Shown one piece after another: positions 41,938 to 50,396 of a DNA stretch of 58,144 bases (within the stretch, counting starts at the first letter, position 1; every line of letters begins with the position of its first letter). Made by a program: the position numbers and the translations under genes. The notes beneath the pieces are model-generated. The model was not told the DNA's origin and did no database searches. It saw only the letters and a program-made list of their open reading frames with translations. The stretch is from Spirochaetaceae bacterium. GTDB taxonomy: Bacteria > Spirochaetota > Spirochaetia > SZUA-6 > Bin103. The stretch is taken from NCBI GenBank assembly GCA_028818385.1, contig JAPPNY010000170.1, forward strand, positions 1-58,144, in the 5' to 3' direction.

Positions 41938-42720
41938 TCAGATTGCGCGGAGCGCGGGCGACCAGTGCTCCCACATGTCCGCGCACGGCGGCTGGCCTTG
42001 CACCTCTTCCAGGTCCTGCTTCTTGTAGTCGTAGAGGACGGCCTGGCGGATGCGGCCGGTGTAGTTGTGGCCCGCCATGTGGCCCAGCCGGTGGTGCCAG
42101 AAGACGATGTCGCCGGCCTCGCCGTGACAGTCGACGGGGCCGTCCAGGTTGACCTCGTCCCGCACCCCGTCCTGCGCCGGGGTGGTGTCACTCTGGTAGC
42201 CGGTCGTGAACGTGTGATAGAAGCGCCGGTGGCTGCCCGGCCACACGCAGAAGCCGCCGCCGTCGGGGCCGACGTCGTCGATGTAGCCGACCACCCCCAG
42301 GTGGAACGCGTGCCCGTCGCAGTGGCAGCCGACCGGCGGACGCGGCCGGTCGCCGAACGGGAGCGTGCAGTAGATCCCGCGGATCCGGTCGGGCTCCTGA
42401 AGCTCGCCGGCGCCGAGCATCTGCTCTGCCATGGCGAAGATCGCCGGATCGGTGGCCAGCATGCGGATGATCCACGGCTCGGAGCCGATGCGCCGGTACT
42501 GCCAGCGGTACTCCTTGCGGTGGTTGTCCGGATCGGGCGAGTGGTCCGCCTCCGGGAGCGGCCCGACCCAGGTGCGCGGGTCGTCCGGCTTCAGCGACGA
42601 CGGCGGATCGTCCCACAGGCGGCGGCGCGCCTCCGCCATCAGGCCGGGGTCCATCACCTTGCGCTTGATCAGGTACCCGTTGCGCTTGAAGAAGCGCAGT
42701 TCCTCAGTGGAGAGCGCCAT
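41938..42720 (-). CDS. Phytanoyl-CoA dioxygenase (PhyH)-family protein 2
   Basis: 260 residues. It has the canonical iron triad, unlike PhyH 1: HxD in VGCHCDGHAFHLG and a distal His in FWHHRLGHMAGHN, with the 2-oxoglutarate-binding Arg in GRIRQAVLYDY. GGGFCVWPGSHRRFYHTF is the core. A non-haem iron 2-oxoglutarate-dependent oxygenase by family; substrate unknown. It is divergent from the glycosidase-like paralogue C. Confidence 0.9.
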   Translation of the reverse strand: MALSTEELRFFKRNGYLIKRKVMDPGLMAEARRRLWDDPPSSLKPDDPRTWVGPLPEADHSPDPDNHRKEYRWQYRRIGSEPWIIRMLATDPAIFAMAEQMLGAGELQEPDRIRGIYCTLPFGDRPRPPVGCHCDGHAFHLGVVGYIDDVGPDGGGFCVWPGSHRRFYHTFTTGYQSDTTPAQDGVRDEVNLDGPVDCHGEAGDIVFWHHRLGHMAGHNYTGRIRQAVLYDYKKQDLEEVQGQPPCADMWEHWSPALRAI

Positions 42721-42820
42721 CCTTCCGGGCAGCCTACCGGGTCCGTCGCGTCACGACAACGCGCCGGGACGCGTGCCGGCCTGCTTGCGGCCCGGACGCG
42801 GAGCCGACACAGTCGGGGCC

Positions 42821-44377
42821 ATGGCGAAGCAGCAGACACCCGACTACGCCCAGGGCGAGGCGGCGGCGATCGCCCGCGACCTGTCCACCCAGGAATGGGT
42901 GCCGTTCATCGACTGGTCCCAGACCCACCCGGGCAACCGCGGGGTCAACCGCCAAGGCCGCTACGAGCTGTACGACGCGCCCATCGGCGTACGCATCCGT
43001 GTCGAGCAGGCGGCCAAGAGCGAGCCGGCGCTGATCTCCAACGACCGCTGGGAAGGAGGCGGCAACATGGTGCCGCTGCGCGTCTGGCGGGACGGCGACG
43101 CCTACAAGATGCTGTACGCCGCCTACGCGCACCCCAGTGAGGACAAGAACCCCGGCCTGGGCGGCGGTCACCACCTGTGCTACGCCGAGAGCGCTGACGG
43201 CTACCATTGGCAGCGCCCGGAGCTGGGTCAGGTCGAGTGGCAGGGCTCGCGCGCCAACAACATCATCGCCAATCCCCCCACCGGCACGCCGTTCGAGGAT
43301 CCCCGCGGCACCCCGGAGGAGCGCTTCAAGGCGATCGGCCAGGTGGGCGCCAGCTTCGATCCGGACACCGGCGAGGAGCTGGACACCGTGGAGGCGTACA
43401 AGCGCTGGCGGCGGCAGGAATACGAGGGAGACGCCTACAGCGGGCCACGCGCGGAGTCCCGCCACTGGGTCGAGGGGTGGACCTCGCCGGACGGCGTTCG
43501 CTGGACCTCGGTCGGGCGCGTCGGCGACATGAGCTCCGACGGCGGCAGCGCGGCCCAGTACGACGAGGAGACCGGCGGCTACTACGCCTACATCCGCGTC
43601 GGCGGCATGGGCCGGCGCGCCACCGGGCTGACGCGGACGGACGACTTCTGGCACTGGCCGCCCGCGTCGCTGGTGCTGTCGCCCGACCCGCAGGACGAAC
43701 CGGACCTCTCCTTCTACGGCTGCTCGTACTTCCGCTATCCGGGCAACCCCGGCCTGCACTGCGCGTTCGTGGAGACCTATCACCAGGTCGGCGACTACAA
43801 CGACGCGCAGATCGCCTTCAGCCGCGACATGACGCACTGGTTCCGGCCCGACCGCAGTCCGATCATCCCCTGCGGCGAGCCCGGCAGCCCCGACTCGGGC
43901 GGCGCGCGGCCGTGGGGCGGCCTGATCGAGCTGCCCGACGGCTACTGGGCGACCATGTACCGCGGCCACGTCGGCCTGCACAACTACCGCGCCTCGGACC
44001 CGGAGATCCCGCACCGCCCGGGGGTGCTGCAGCTCGCCCGCTGGCTCCCGCACCGCTTCTGCGGCGTGGAGGCGGAGATGGAGGGGCGCTTCACCATCCC
44101 CACGGTCAAGCGCGGCCGCGACGCGCTGCGGCTCAACTACCGCTGCGCGCCGGGCGGCCACATCCTGGTGGAGCTGATCCGCACCGTGCCGTCGCGGATC
44201 CACCCGGACGCCGAGGCGATCCCCGGCTTCAGCTTCGCGGACTGCGACCTGTTGTCAGGCGATCACCTGGACCGGCCGGTGTCGTGGCGCGGCAGCACCG
44301 ACCTGAGCGCCGCCGGCGGCGAGATCGCGGTGCGGCTGCGGATGTTCCAGGCGAAGGTGTTCGCGTATTCGGCCTGA
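42821..44377 (+). CDS. Beta-propeller glycoside-hydrolase-like protein, paralogue C
   Basis: 518 residues from ATG 42821. Full-length homologue of the genes at 4961 and 6583: HPGNRGVNRQGRYELYDAPI, PEERFKAIGQVGASFDPDTG, SFYGCSYFRYPGNPGLHCAF, RLNYRCAPGG, FSFADCDLLSGD, ending RLRMFQAKVFAYSA. Its distance of 36 kb from the other two argues against a simple tandem duplication. A likely cytoplasmic sugar-active enzyme. Confidence 0.77.
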   Translation: MAKQQTPDYAQGEAAAIARDLSTQEWVPFIDWSQTHPGNRGVNRQGRYELYDAPIGVRIRVEQAAKSEPALISNDRWEGGGNMVPLRVWRDGDAYKMLYAAYAHPSEDKNPGLGGGHHLCYAESADGYHWQRPELGQVEWQGSRANNIIANPPTGTPFEDPRGTPEERFKAIGQVGASFDPDTGEELDTVEAYKRWRRQEYEGDAYSGPRAESRHWVEGWTSPDGVRWTSVGRVGDMSSDGGSAAQYDEETGGYYAYIRVGGMGRRATGLTRTDDFWHWPPASLVLSPDPQDEPDLSFYGCSYFRYPGNPGLHCAFVETYHQVGDYNDAQIAFSRDMTHWFRPDRSPIIPCGEPGSPDSGGARPWGGLIELPDGYWATMYRGHVGLHNYRASDPEIPHRPGVLQLARWLPHRFCGVEAEMEGRFTIPTVKRGRDALRLNYRCAPGGHILVELIRTVPSRIHPDAEAIPGFSFADCDLLSGDHLDRPVSWRGSTDLSAAGGEIAVRLRMFQAKVFAYSA

Positions 44378-44388
44378 GCCGCGTGTGA

Positions 44389-44685
44389 TCACCACCCACG
44401 CGGCCCGTTTGCGTCATTCGCCGTTGTCCTCTCCGATCCCCGGGGCTCTTCGATTCGATCCGACTCTGGTATCGGAGCGTCGGCAACGGTCGCCAGCGCT
44501 TCTGCGAACGCTCGTGGATCGTGCTTCGCCGCAGCATCCTTGAAGAAATCCCGAGTCTCCTGCCGGATCACTTCGTTGCTGACCGAGGATACGATGAAGG
44601 TGTTCAGAGAGATCCCTTCCGCTATTGCCAACTCCCTGAGTCGCTCATGTACATGGTCGGGAAACCTCACTTGCATGGTCTTCAT
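44389..44685 (-). CDS. Antitoxin with RHH-like N terminus (PIN module 3)
   Basis: 98 residues. MKTMQVRFPDHVHERLRELA and EGISLNTFIVSSVSNEVIR form a ribbon-helix-helix domain of the HicB/CopG-like antitoxin type. The C-terminal half is acidic. Here the antitoxin follows the toxin (4-base overlap at 44682-44685), the reverse of the usual order. Confidence 0.8.
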   Translation of the reverse strand: MKTMQVRFPDHVHERLRELAIAEGISLNTFIVSSVSNEVIRQETRDFFKDAAAKHDPRAFAEALATVADAPIPESDRIEEPRGSERTTANDANGPRGW

Positions 44686-45104
44686 GTGTCTCTCCTCATC
44701 CGTTGCAGGAACTCGCCCGGACTCAGTACGTCGTGCTGGTAATTCAGCTCCGAATTCAGAAAGTCCCTGGTATTGTGCGTGACGATCGCATCGGCGCCGA
44801 AGTGTGCGGCGCATTCGAACACCTTGTCGTCGTTCGCGTCCTTGAGATTCGGACGAAGACGGTAGAAGATCGGCACTTCCACCGTGTGGTACGCCAAAGC
44901 GGCGAGGATCGTGTCGATCTGCAGCGGACTGAGCGTCGTTGAACCACGTGCCACCGCGTGCGTGAGTTGGGCGCGATACTCCAGAAAGAGAGCGACAGAG
45001 GTCCCGAAGTGGAACCGTCGCGAGGGGATCTCCGACAAGAGAGCGAAGCTCGCACCGCGCCGACTGCGGACCGCGGCGACCCAGACGCACGTATCAATTA
45101 CCAC
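44682..45104 (-). CDS. PIN-domain toxin 3
   Basis: 140 residues from GTG 45102-45104. MVIDTCVWVAAVRSRRGASF with the first Asp; FLEYRAQLTHAVARG supplies a Glu; LKDANDDKVFECAAHFGAD and IVTHNTRDF carry the last acidic residues, the PIN_3 subgroup arrangement. First gene of the module; an operator-like palindrome lies immediately upstream. Confidence 0.87.
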   Translation of the reverse strand: MVIDTCVWVAAVRSRRGASFALLSEIPSRRFHFGTSVALFLEYRAQLTHAVARGSTTLSPLQIDTILAALAYHTVEVPIFYRLRPNLKDANDDKVFECAAHFGADAIVTHNTRDFLNSELNYQHDVLSPGEFLQRMRRDT

Positions 45105-45108
45105 TCTG

Positions 45109-45130
45109 ATAGGTGCATATATGAACCTAT
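45109..45130 (-). promoter_or_regulatory. Candidate operator of the PIN/RHH module
   Basis: Inverted repeat ATAGGT-N10-ACCTAT with an AT-rich centre (GCATATATGA), five bases upstream of the toxin GTG. RHH antitoxins bind such palindromes, so autoregulation is likely. Confidence 0.55.
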
Positions 45131-45181
45131 AGATGCGGATGTGTCAAGGGCAACGGATGGGCTCGACCGCCCGATCGCTGG

Positions 45182-48067
45182 TCAGCCCTCCGCGGATGTC
45201 TCCCGGCAGCGGTGTGCGGCGGGGATGCCGGAGCAGGCGGCGCCCTCCACCAAGCGCAGTCGCCGCCCTGCCGGCTGCCCGTGCCAGCGCACGACGCCGC
45301 CGGCCGGCCAGAACACCTCGACCGTGTCGGCCTGCGTCGCGCCCCCGAGCCCGAAGTGGACGGCGAGCGAGTTCTGCGAGTGGCCGCTCGATCCGCCCTT
45401 CACCTGCCGCATCTGCACCGAGTCGCCCGCGTGCACCTTGACCACGGCGCCGATCGCACTGCGGTTGCTGTCCGTGCCGACCAGGTCGAGCTGCAGCGCT
45501 CCGCCCAGCAGATCGCTGTCGTTGCGGAAGAGCTGCAGCGAGCCTTCCTGGTTGACGACCGCCACGTCGACGTCGCCGTCGCGGTCGTAGTCGGCGACCG
45601 CGCTGCCTCGCCCGTCCGGGACGCGCACGCCGGCCTGGCGGGCGACGTTCCGGAAGGTGCCGTCGCCGTCGTTGGAGAAGAACAGGTCGATCCGTGAGCC
45701 GGCCATGGTGGCGACGAACAGGTCCTCGTCGCCGTCATGGTCGGCGTCGAGGAAGTTGACGCCCCAGGAGTCGTCGCCGGTCACGCCGGCGCGCTCCGCA
45801 GAGTTGTCCGCGTACGAGCCGCGCGGCTTGCCGAGGTAGAGGACGTTCCCCCACGGCTCGTCCTCCAGGGGCGTGCCGCCGCTCTTCAGGTCGGAGATGT
45901 AGAGGTCCCAGGTGCCGTTCCCGTCGACGTCGGCTACGTCGATGCCCATGCCGGCCTGCGCGTCGTCGCCGATCCAGTACCAGTCGCGGAACACCTGCGT
46001 GAAGGATCCCTCCTCGTTGCGGAAGACCTGGTCGAAATGGTTCGACCGGTTGGCGTTGTCGCCGGCCACGTTGACCACATACAGGTCGGGCCACAAGTCG
46101 GCGTCGAGGTGGGCGCCAAGCACCAGGAAGGCAGCCCGCCAGGCGGTAATGCCCCGATACAGGCCGGCGTCGGCAGTCGCGTCGGCGAAGGTCCCGTCAC
46201 AGAGGTTGCGGAACAGGCGGTCGCGGTTGGCCCGAGCCCCGGGGGAGTTGATCACCAGGTGGGAGACGTACAGGTCGACGCAACCGTCGCGGTCGTAGTC
46301 CAGCCATGACGCCGCCTTGGAGCGGTGGCCGGGCAGCGGTCCGTAGGGGGCGGCGGCCAGGTCGTCGACCCCGGCGGCGGCTGCCACTTCCTCGAACAGC
46401 GGGCGACGCGCGGGAACGCTGCCACCGTGCTCGACCAGCAGGTTGCGGAGCAGCAGGTTGGGCGGGCCGTCCGGGAGATTGTCGCCGTGCAGCGCCCACT
46501 GGGTGTTGTCCGTGTAGATGTAGATGTCCGGGTCGCCATCGTTGTCGTAGTCGGCGAAGACGGAGCCCGACATCTCGTACGCCGGCAGCTCGGGAATCAG
46601 GTGGTGCGCCGCCTCGAAGCGGCCATCGCCCAGATTGCGGTACAGCCTCGGCGGGTAGCCGGGGTCGCCGCCCACCGCGAACAGGTCCGGCCATCCGTCG
46701 GCATCCACGTCGATCCAGTTCACGCCCAGGCTGTGCGTGGAGCTGGCGAAGAACCGCTCGGCACCGACGCCGGCCGCGGCCGCAACATCGGTAAAGCGGA
46801 TGGGCGTGTCCCCCACCACGGCCGGGTCCGGGGCGGTGCGTTCGACGTGTGTCATCGACGCCGCAGCCGGCAGGCGCAGGGCCGGATTCTCCTGAGGCAG
46901 GAGCCGGCTCGCCCCCAGCACCGCAAGGCCACCGGCCATCGCGATCGCCCAGGTGCCCAGTGCGTAGGTTCCGATCCCTTTCCAGCGCAGCGCCCTGGTC
47001 AGGCCCCAAAATGTGATCGGACCGCCGGCCGCTGCCGCGAACAGCAGCGTCGCCGCGGGGGCGCTGCCGGCGCCGAGCAGCAGCAGCAACGCGACCAGCG
47101 GGATCTCGAACAGCAGCGGCACGTTGATCAGCACGCCGAGCGTGGCCGCGACGGCGATGCCGGTGACGCTGTCGCCCAGGAAGGCATCGACGGTTTCCGG
47201 CTGCAGGAACTGAATCGCCGCGCCGCTCGCGAACCCGGCGACCACCATGATCGGCCCCATGCGGACCAGCAGGCGCCCGGTCGCACGCGCCCAGCGCGGC
47301 AGCCCTTCACGTAACTCTCCGGCCCAGCCCAGGTCCGGCTCGGCTGCGTCCGGCAGGCTCAGGTCACAGGCTTCCGGCTCCGTGGAGTGGCCGGCCACCC
47401 GTACCACCAGCGGGCCGAGCAGAAAGGCGGCGGCCAGCCCCAGCAGCACGCGGCTGGCGCCCAGCAGCGGCGAGAACACGGCCGCGATCATCAGCAGCGA
47501 CGGTACGTTGAGGGTTGCCGAGCCGTGCACGAGCGCCAGGGCTCCCTCGATCCCCAGCCCGCGGCGACGGACGGCGCTGGACACCGGGACGATGCAGGCC
47601 GAACAGAGGTTCACCACCGGCCCCAGACCCAGGCCCTTGAGGATGCGCCCCACCGGACCGGTGGCCTCCCGGCGTGAAGCGCCCGGCGGCGCCAGGAACG
47701 CCTCGGCGATGCCGCCGGCCAGGAACGCGAACGCCATGCCGATGGCGACGAGCTGCAGGTAGGTCAGGGAGAAGCGCCACCAGCGGGTGAGGAAGCTCGA
47801 CTGCGGCTCCGCCTCCACGCAAAAGCCCTGGAAGCACTCCGCCGTCGGCGCCAGCGCCGCCTGCAGGTCGGCGCGGACGGTGTCGAGCTTGGGCAGGCGG
47901 TTGAACGCGGCAAAGGGCAGCAGGATGGCCAGCAGCAGGACCACCCCGATGACACGGCGCTTGCCGGCCGCGGTGGCGAGGGCGGCGCGGACGCCACCGA
48001 CGATCGGCATCCGCCGCGCGCCGGTCATCCAACCGACGGGCGGCACTGCCGCGAGCTTGCGCCACAT
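45182..48067 (-). CDS. Fusion protein: permease domain plus FG-GAP/VCBS repeats plus ASPIC/UnbV domain
   Basis: About 961 residues from ATG 48065-48067. The N-terminal half has about ten helices; LGPVVNLCSACIVPVSSAVR resembles the conserved cysteine segment of DUF318/SO_0444-type permeases, and ALVHGSATLNVPSLLMIAAV repeats a membrane-embedded pattern. From about residue 425 a long soluble part carries FG-GAP/VCBS calcium-binding-type repeats (VNWIDVDADGWPDLFAVGGD, VFADYDNDGDPDIYIYTD, FLDADHDGDEDLFVATMAGS). It ends with an ASPIC/UnbV domain (LDLVGTDSNRSAIGAVVKVH). Such a joining of permease and propeller is unusual. Transported substrate and the role of the propeller are unknown. Confidence 0.85.
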   Translation of the reverse strand: MWRKLAAVPPVGWMTGARRMPIVGGVRAALATAAGKRRVIGVVLLLAILLPFAAFNRLPKLDTVRADLQAALAPTAECFQGFCVEAEPQSSFLTRWWRFSLTYLQLVAIGMAFAFLAGGIAEAFLAPPGASRREATGPVGRILKGLGLGPVVNLCSACIVPVSSAVRRRGLGIEGALALVHGSATLNVPSLLMIAAVFSPLLGASRVLLGLAAAFLLGPLVVRVAGHSTEPEACDLSLPDAAEPDLGWAGELREGLPRWARATGRLLVRMGPIMVVAGFASGAAIQFLQPETVDAFLGDSVTGIAVAATLGVLINVPLLFEIPLVALLLLLGAGSAPAATLLFAAAAGGPITFWGLTRALRWKGIGTYALGTWAIAMAGGLAVLGASRLLPQENPALRLPAAASMTHVERTAPDPAVVGDTPIRFTDVAAAAGVGAERFFASSTHSLGVNWIDVDADGWPDLFAVGGDPGYPPRLYRNLGDGRFEAAHHLIPELPAYEMSGSVFADYDNDGDPDIYIYTDNTQWALHGDNLPDGPPNLLLRNLLVEHGGSVPARRPLFEEVAAAAGVDDLAAAPYGPLPGHRSKAASWLDYDRDGCVDLYVSHLVINSPGARANRDRLFRNLCDGTFADATADAGLYRGITAWRAAFLVLGAHLDADLWPDLYVVNVAGDNANRSNHFDQVFRNEEGSFTQVFRDWYWIGDDAQAGMGIDVADVDGNGTWDLYISDLKSGGTPLEDEPWGNVLYLGKPRGSYADNSAERAGVTGDDSWGVNFLDADHDGDEDLFVATMAGSRIDLFFSNDGDGTFRNVARQAGVRVPDGRGSAVADYDRDGDVDVAVVNQEGSLQLFRNDSDLLGGALQLDLVGTDSNRSAIGAVVKVHAGDSVQMRQVKGGSSGHSQNSLAVHFGLGGATQADTVEVFWPAGGVVRWHGQPAGRRLRLVEGAACSGIPAAHRCRETSAEG

Positions 48068-48233
48068 GGCCTGTGAGCGTAGTCGAATGCAGCCATCGGT
48101 CGCCAGAGCGGGAAGTTCAGGAACGGCTCGACTTATGTGATCGAATTGGCTAATCGTCACCCATGACGACGTGATCGCGAAGTATGGAGTGCGGACGCTG
48201 GCCATGTGAGCTGCTAGTTAGTACGGTGTACGT

Positions 48234-48539
48234 ATGACGCGCAAACTGGTGCGGGTGGGTAACAGCATCGCGGTGACCTTGCCTCACGAGCTGGTCAAGG
48301 AGTTCGCGTTGCAGGCCGGGATGGAGGTGGATGCGACAGTCGACCCACGGGATGGGAGTTTCGTCGTCCGCACGGGCGTCAAGTTCTTCGACGCGGGCGA
48401 GGCGTCACCACGTTTCAGGAAAATGGTCGACCAGCTCGTCCGGGAGCGTCGCGAGCTGTACGAACGTCTCGCCGCTGGCGCGGAACCCGACGACAGCACT
48501 TCTGATCGCGACACCGCCGATGATCGAGTATCTGAGTGA
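48234..48539 (+). CDS. AbrB/MazE-type antitoxin
   Basis: 101 residues. VRVGNSIAVTLPHELVKEFA and GMEVDATVDPRDGSFVVRTG are the swapped-hairpin AbrB fold. The C-terminal tail RFRKMVDQLVRERRELYERL is helical and should bind the toxin. It overlaps the Doc toxin start by 20 bases, so the pair is coupled. GTACGGTGTAC ahead of the start could be an operator. Confidence 0.87.
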   Translation: MTRKLVRVGNSIAVTLPHELVKEFALQAGMEVDATVDPRDGSFVVRTGVKFFDAGEASPRFRKMVDQLVRERRELYERLAAGAEPDDSTSDRDTADDRVSE

Positions 48540-48906
48540 ACAACAGGTTCTGCACCTTCACCGGGTGATGATCAGCGCCACCGGCGGAAGCGCCGGCGTG
48601 CGGGATCGGGGGCTGCTCCAGTCCGCGCTCGCTCGTCCCGCCGCCGCCTTCGGCGGTCAGGATCTGTATGAATCGGTGCCGGCAAAGGCGGCAACTCTGA
48701 TGCACTCCATAGTGAGCAACCACGCGTTCGTCGACGGCAACAAACGGGTCGCGGTCGCGGCGGCCGAGCTGTTTCTGCTCGCCAACGGCTTCCGGCTGTC
48801 GGCCGATACCGATGCGCTGGAGGAGTTGACCATGGCGGCCGCCTCGGCCCATATCGGCGTCGAGGAGATACGAATCTGGATCGAGCAGCGCATCCAACGC
48901 GACTGA
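48520..48906 (+). CDS. doc: Doc-family toxin (Fic/Doc)
   Basis: 128 residues from ATG 48520. The Fic motif HAFVDGNKR, near residue 68, and AFGGQDLYESVPAKAATLM identify a Doc-type kinase that phosphorylates EF-Tu. LLQSALARP and the C-terminal IGVEEIRIWIEQRI are typical. The next gene's ATG overlaps its stop by one base. Confidence 0.92.
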   Translation: MIEYLSEQQVLHLHRVMISATGGSAGVRDRGLLQSALARPAAAFGGQDLYESVPAKAATLMHSIVSNHAFVDGNKRVAVAAAELFLLANGFRLSADTDALEELTMAAASAHIGVEEIRIWIEQRIQRD

Positions 48907-50396
48907 TGGTCGCGGCCGTCCTTGTGGCTGCGGCTGGCATCGGCCTCGCCGGCTGCGGCGATGGTGCGTCGGCCAGCGATCAGACCGGTGTCGCTCCGGC
49001 GGTGTCCTTCCCGCTTGCACAGCCGATCATGCTCACCGTCGGCGTGCCGGAGTCGTCGATCCCCGCTGCCCCCCGCCCGGCCTGGAAGGTGGTGCAGCGC
49101 CGCGCCAACATCACGCTACGGCCGGCCACGATCGCCGGCGCCAGCGCCGCGGCCCGCGGCACGCGCCTGGCGGAACTGGCCGCTTCGGACGAGCTGCCGG
49201 ACCTGCTGGCCGAGGGAGTGGCGCCGCTCGATTTCATTCGCCAGCGGGAGTGGCTGGTCAACCTGCTCGAACGGCCGGAGCTCACGCCGAACCTGCACCG
49301 CCTGCTGCAGGAGCACGAGCGCTTTCGCCAAAGCACGGATGGCCGCCTGCTGGCGCCGGGGGAGCTGTACGCGCTGGGCGTGTTCGACGCGGGCGCCAGC
49401 CCGTACCTGGGCGCCATCGCCTACCGGCAGGACCTGTTCGAGGACCGTGGCCTCGGCGCCGACACGTGGGAAGAGCTGCTTGCATCGCTCGGTGCCCTGC
49501 AGTCGGAGTTCCCCGGCAGCACGCCGTTCGCCGCCACCCGGCGGGCGGTGCTGTTCCGGGCGCCGTCGTGGTTCCGCTCCGGCGTCGATGAGCGGGTCGC
49601 CGCCTACTACCATCGCGAGCGGCGCGAGTGGCGGCTCGGACCGTTCGAACGGGAGTTCGAGGACTACCTGCGCTGGTTCCATCGCCTGGTGGCGGAAGGG
49701 CTGATGGCGGCCGGGTCGCTCGACCCGCGGACCGCTCCCGGCGACCTGGATCTGCTGCGGTTGCTGGGCTCCGAGCGCGCGTTCGTGGTCCCTTGGGCGG
49801 GCCGGACCGGTCCGGAGCTGGCCGGCTCGCGCGGGTACGGCGGGCTGACCGAGGACGGCGACTGGGACCGCGCCGGGGCTTGGGTGGGACCGCTGCGGCT
49901 GCCTGCGAACCGTGGCCGGCGCGGCTGGATCACGCCGCGTGCGTGGAACGCCATCTCGCCGGGCTGGGCCGTGACGTCGGCGTCCCCGTACGCCGAGACC
50001 GCGGTGGCGTTCCTGGATCTGCTGCTGGAAGGGGAAGTGACGGGCGAGGTCGCGTCGGTGTCGGATGCACCCGACCGCCTGGACTTCGCGCTGTGGCTGG
50101 CAGGCGAGGACGGCTCGGCAGACATGCCGGCCGCGCGGTACTTCGAGCGCCACGACGTGGCGACCTACCTGGATGACGATGCGGTGATCCTGGAGCCGTG
50201 GCCGGCCATCACCACGCACAGCCGCAACTTCGTGGACGCGCTGGCCGCTCCGCTGGTCGAGCACATCGCCGTCGAGGCCGGCAAGTTCATTACCGGCGCC
50301 CGCCCGCTGACACAACTCGAGGCGTTTCGGGAGGAGCTCCGCGACCGTGGCGCGGAGCGGCTGCTCAACTGGCTGAATCTGGGGCGGGCGCGGTGA
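48906..50396 (+). CDS. Extracellular solute-binding lipoprotein (SBP family 1-like)
   Basis: 496 residues. MVAAVLVAAAGIGLAGC is a lipoprotein signal with the lipid-bearing Cys at 17. The pattern AAARGTRLAELAASDELPDL, IAYRQDLFEDRGLGADTWEE and ISPGWAVTSASPYAETAVAF is that of sugar-type (family 1) binding proteins. It overlaps the Doc gene by one base, so the usual upstream promoter is missing and it may be read through from the toxin-antitoxin operon. No matching permease is present. Confidence 0.72.
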   Translation: MVAAVLVAAAGIGLAGCGDGASASDQTGVAPAVSFPLAQPIMLTVGVPESSIPAAPRPAWKVVQRRANITLRPATIAGASAAARGTRLAELAASDELPDLLAEGVAPLDFIRQREWLVNLLERPELTPNLHRLLQEHERFRQSTDGRLLAPGELYALGVFDAGASPYLGAIAYRQDLFEDRGLGADTWEELLASLGALQSEFPGSTPFAATRRAVLFRAPSWFRSGVDERVAAYYHRERREWRLGPFEREFEDYLRWFHRLVAEGLMAAGSLDPRTAPGDLDLLRLLGSERAFVVPWAGRTGPELAGSRGYGGLTEDGDWDRAGAWVGPLRLPANRGRRGWITPRAWNAISPGWAVTSASPYAETAVAFLDLLLEGEVTGEVASVSDAPDRLDFALWLAGEDGSADMPAARYFERHDVATYLDDDAVILEPWPAITTHSRNFVDALAAPLVEHIAVEAGKFITGARPLTQLEAFREELRDRGAERLLNWLNLGRAR

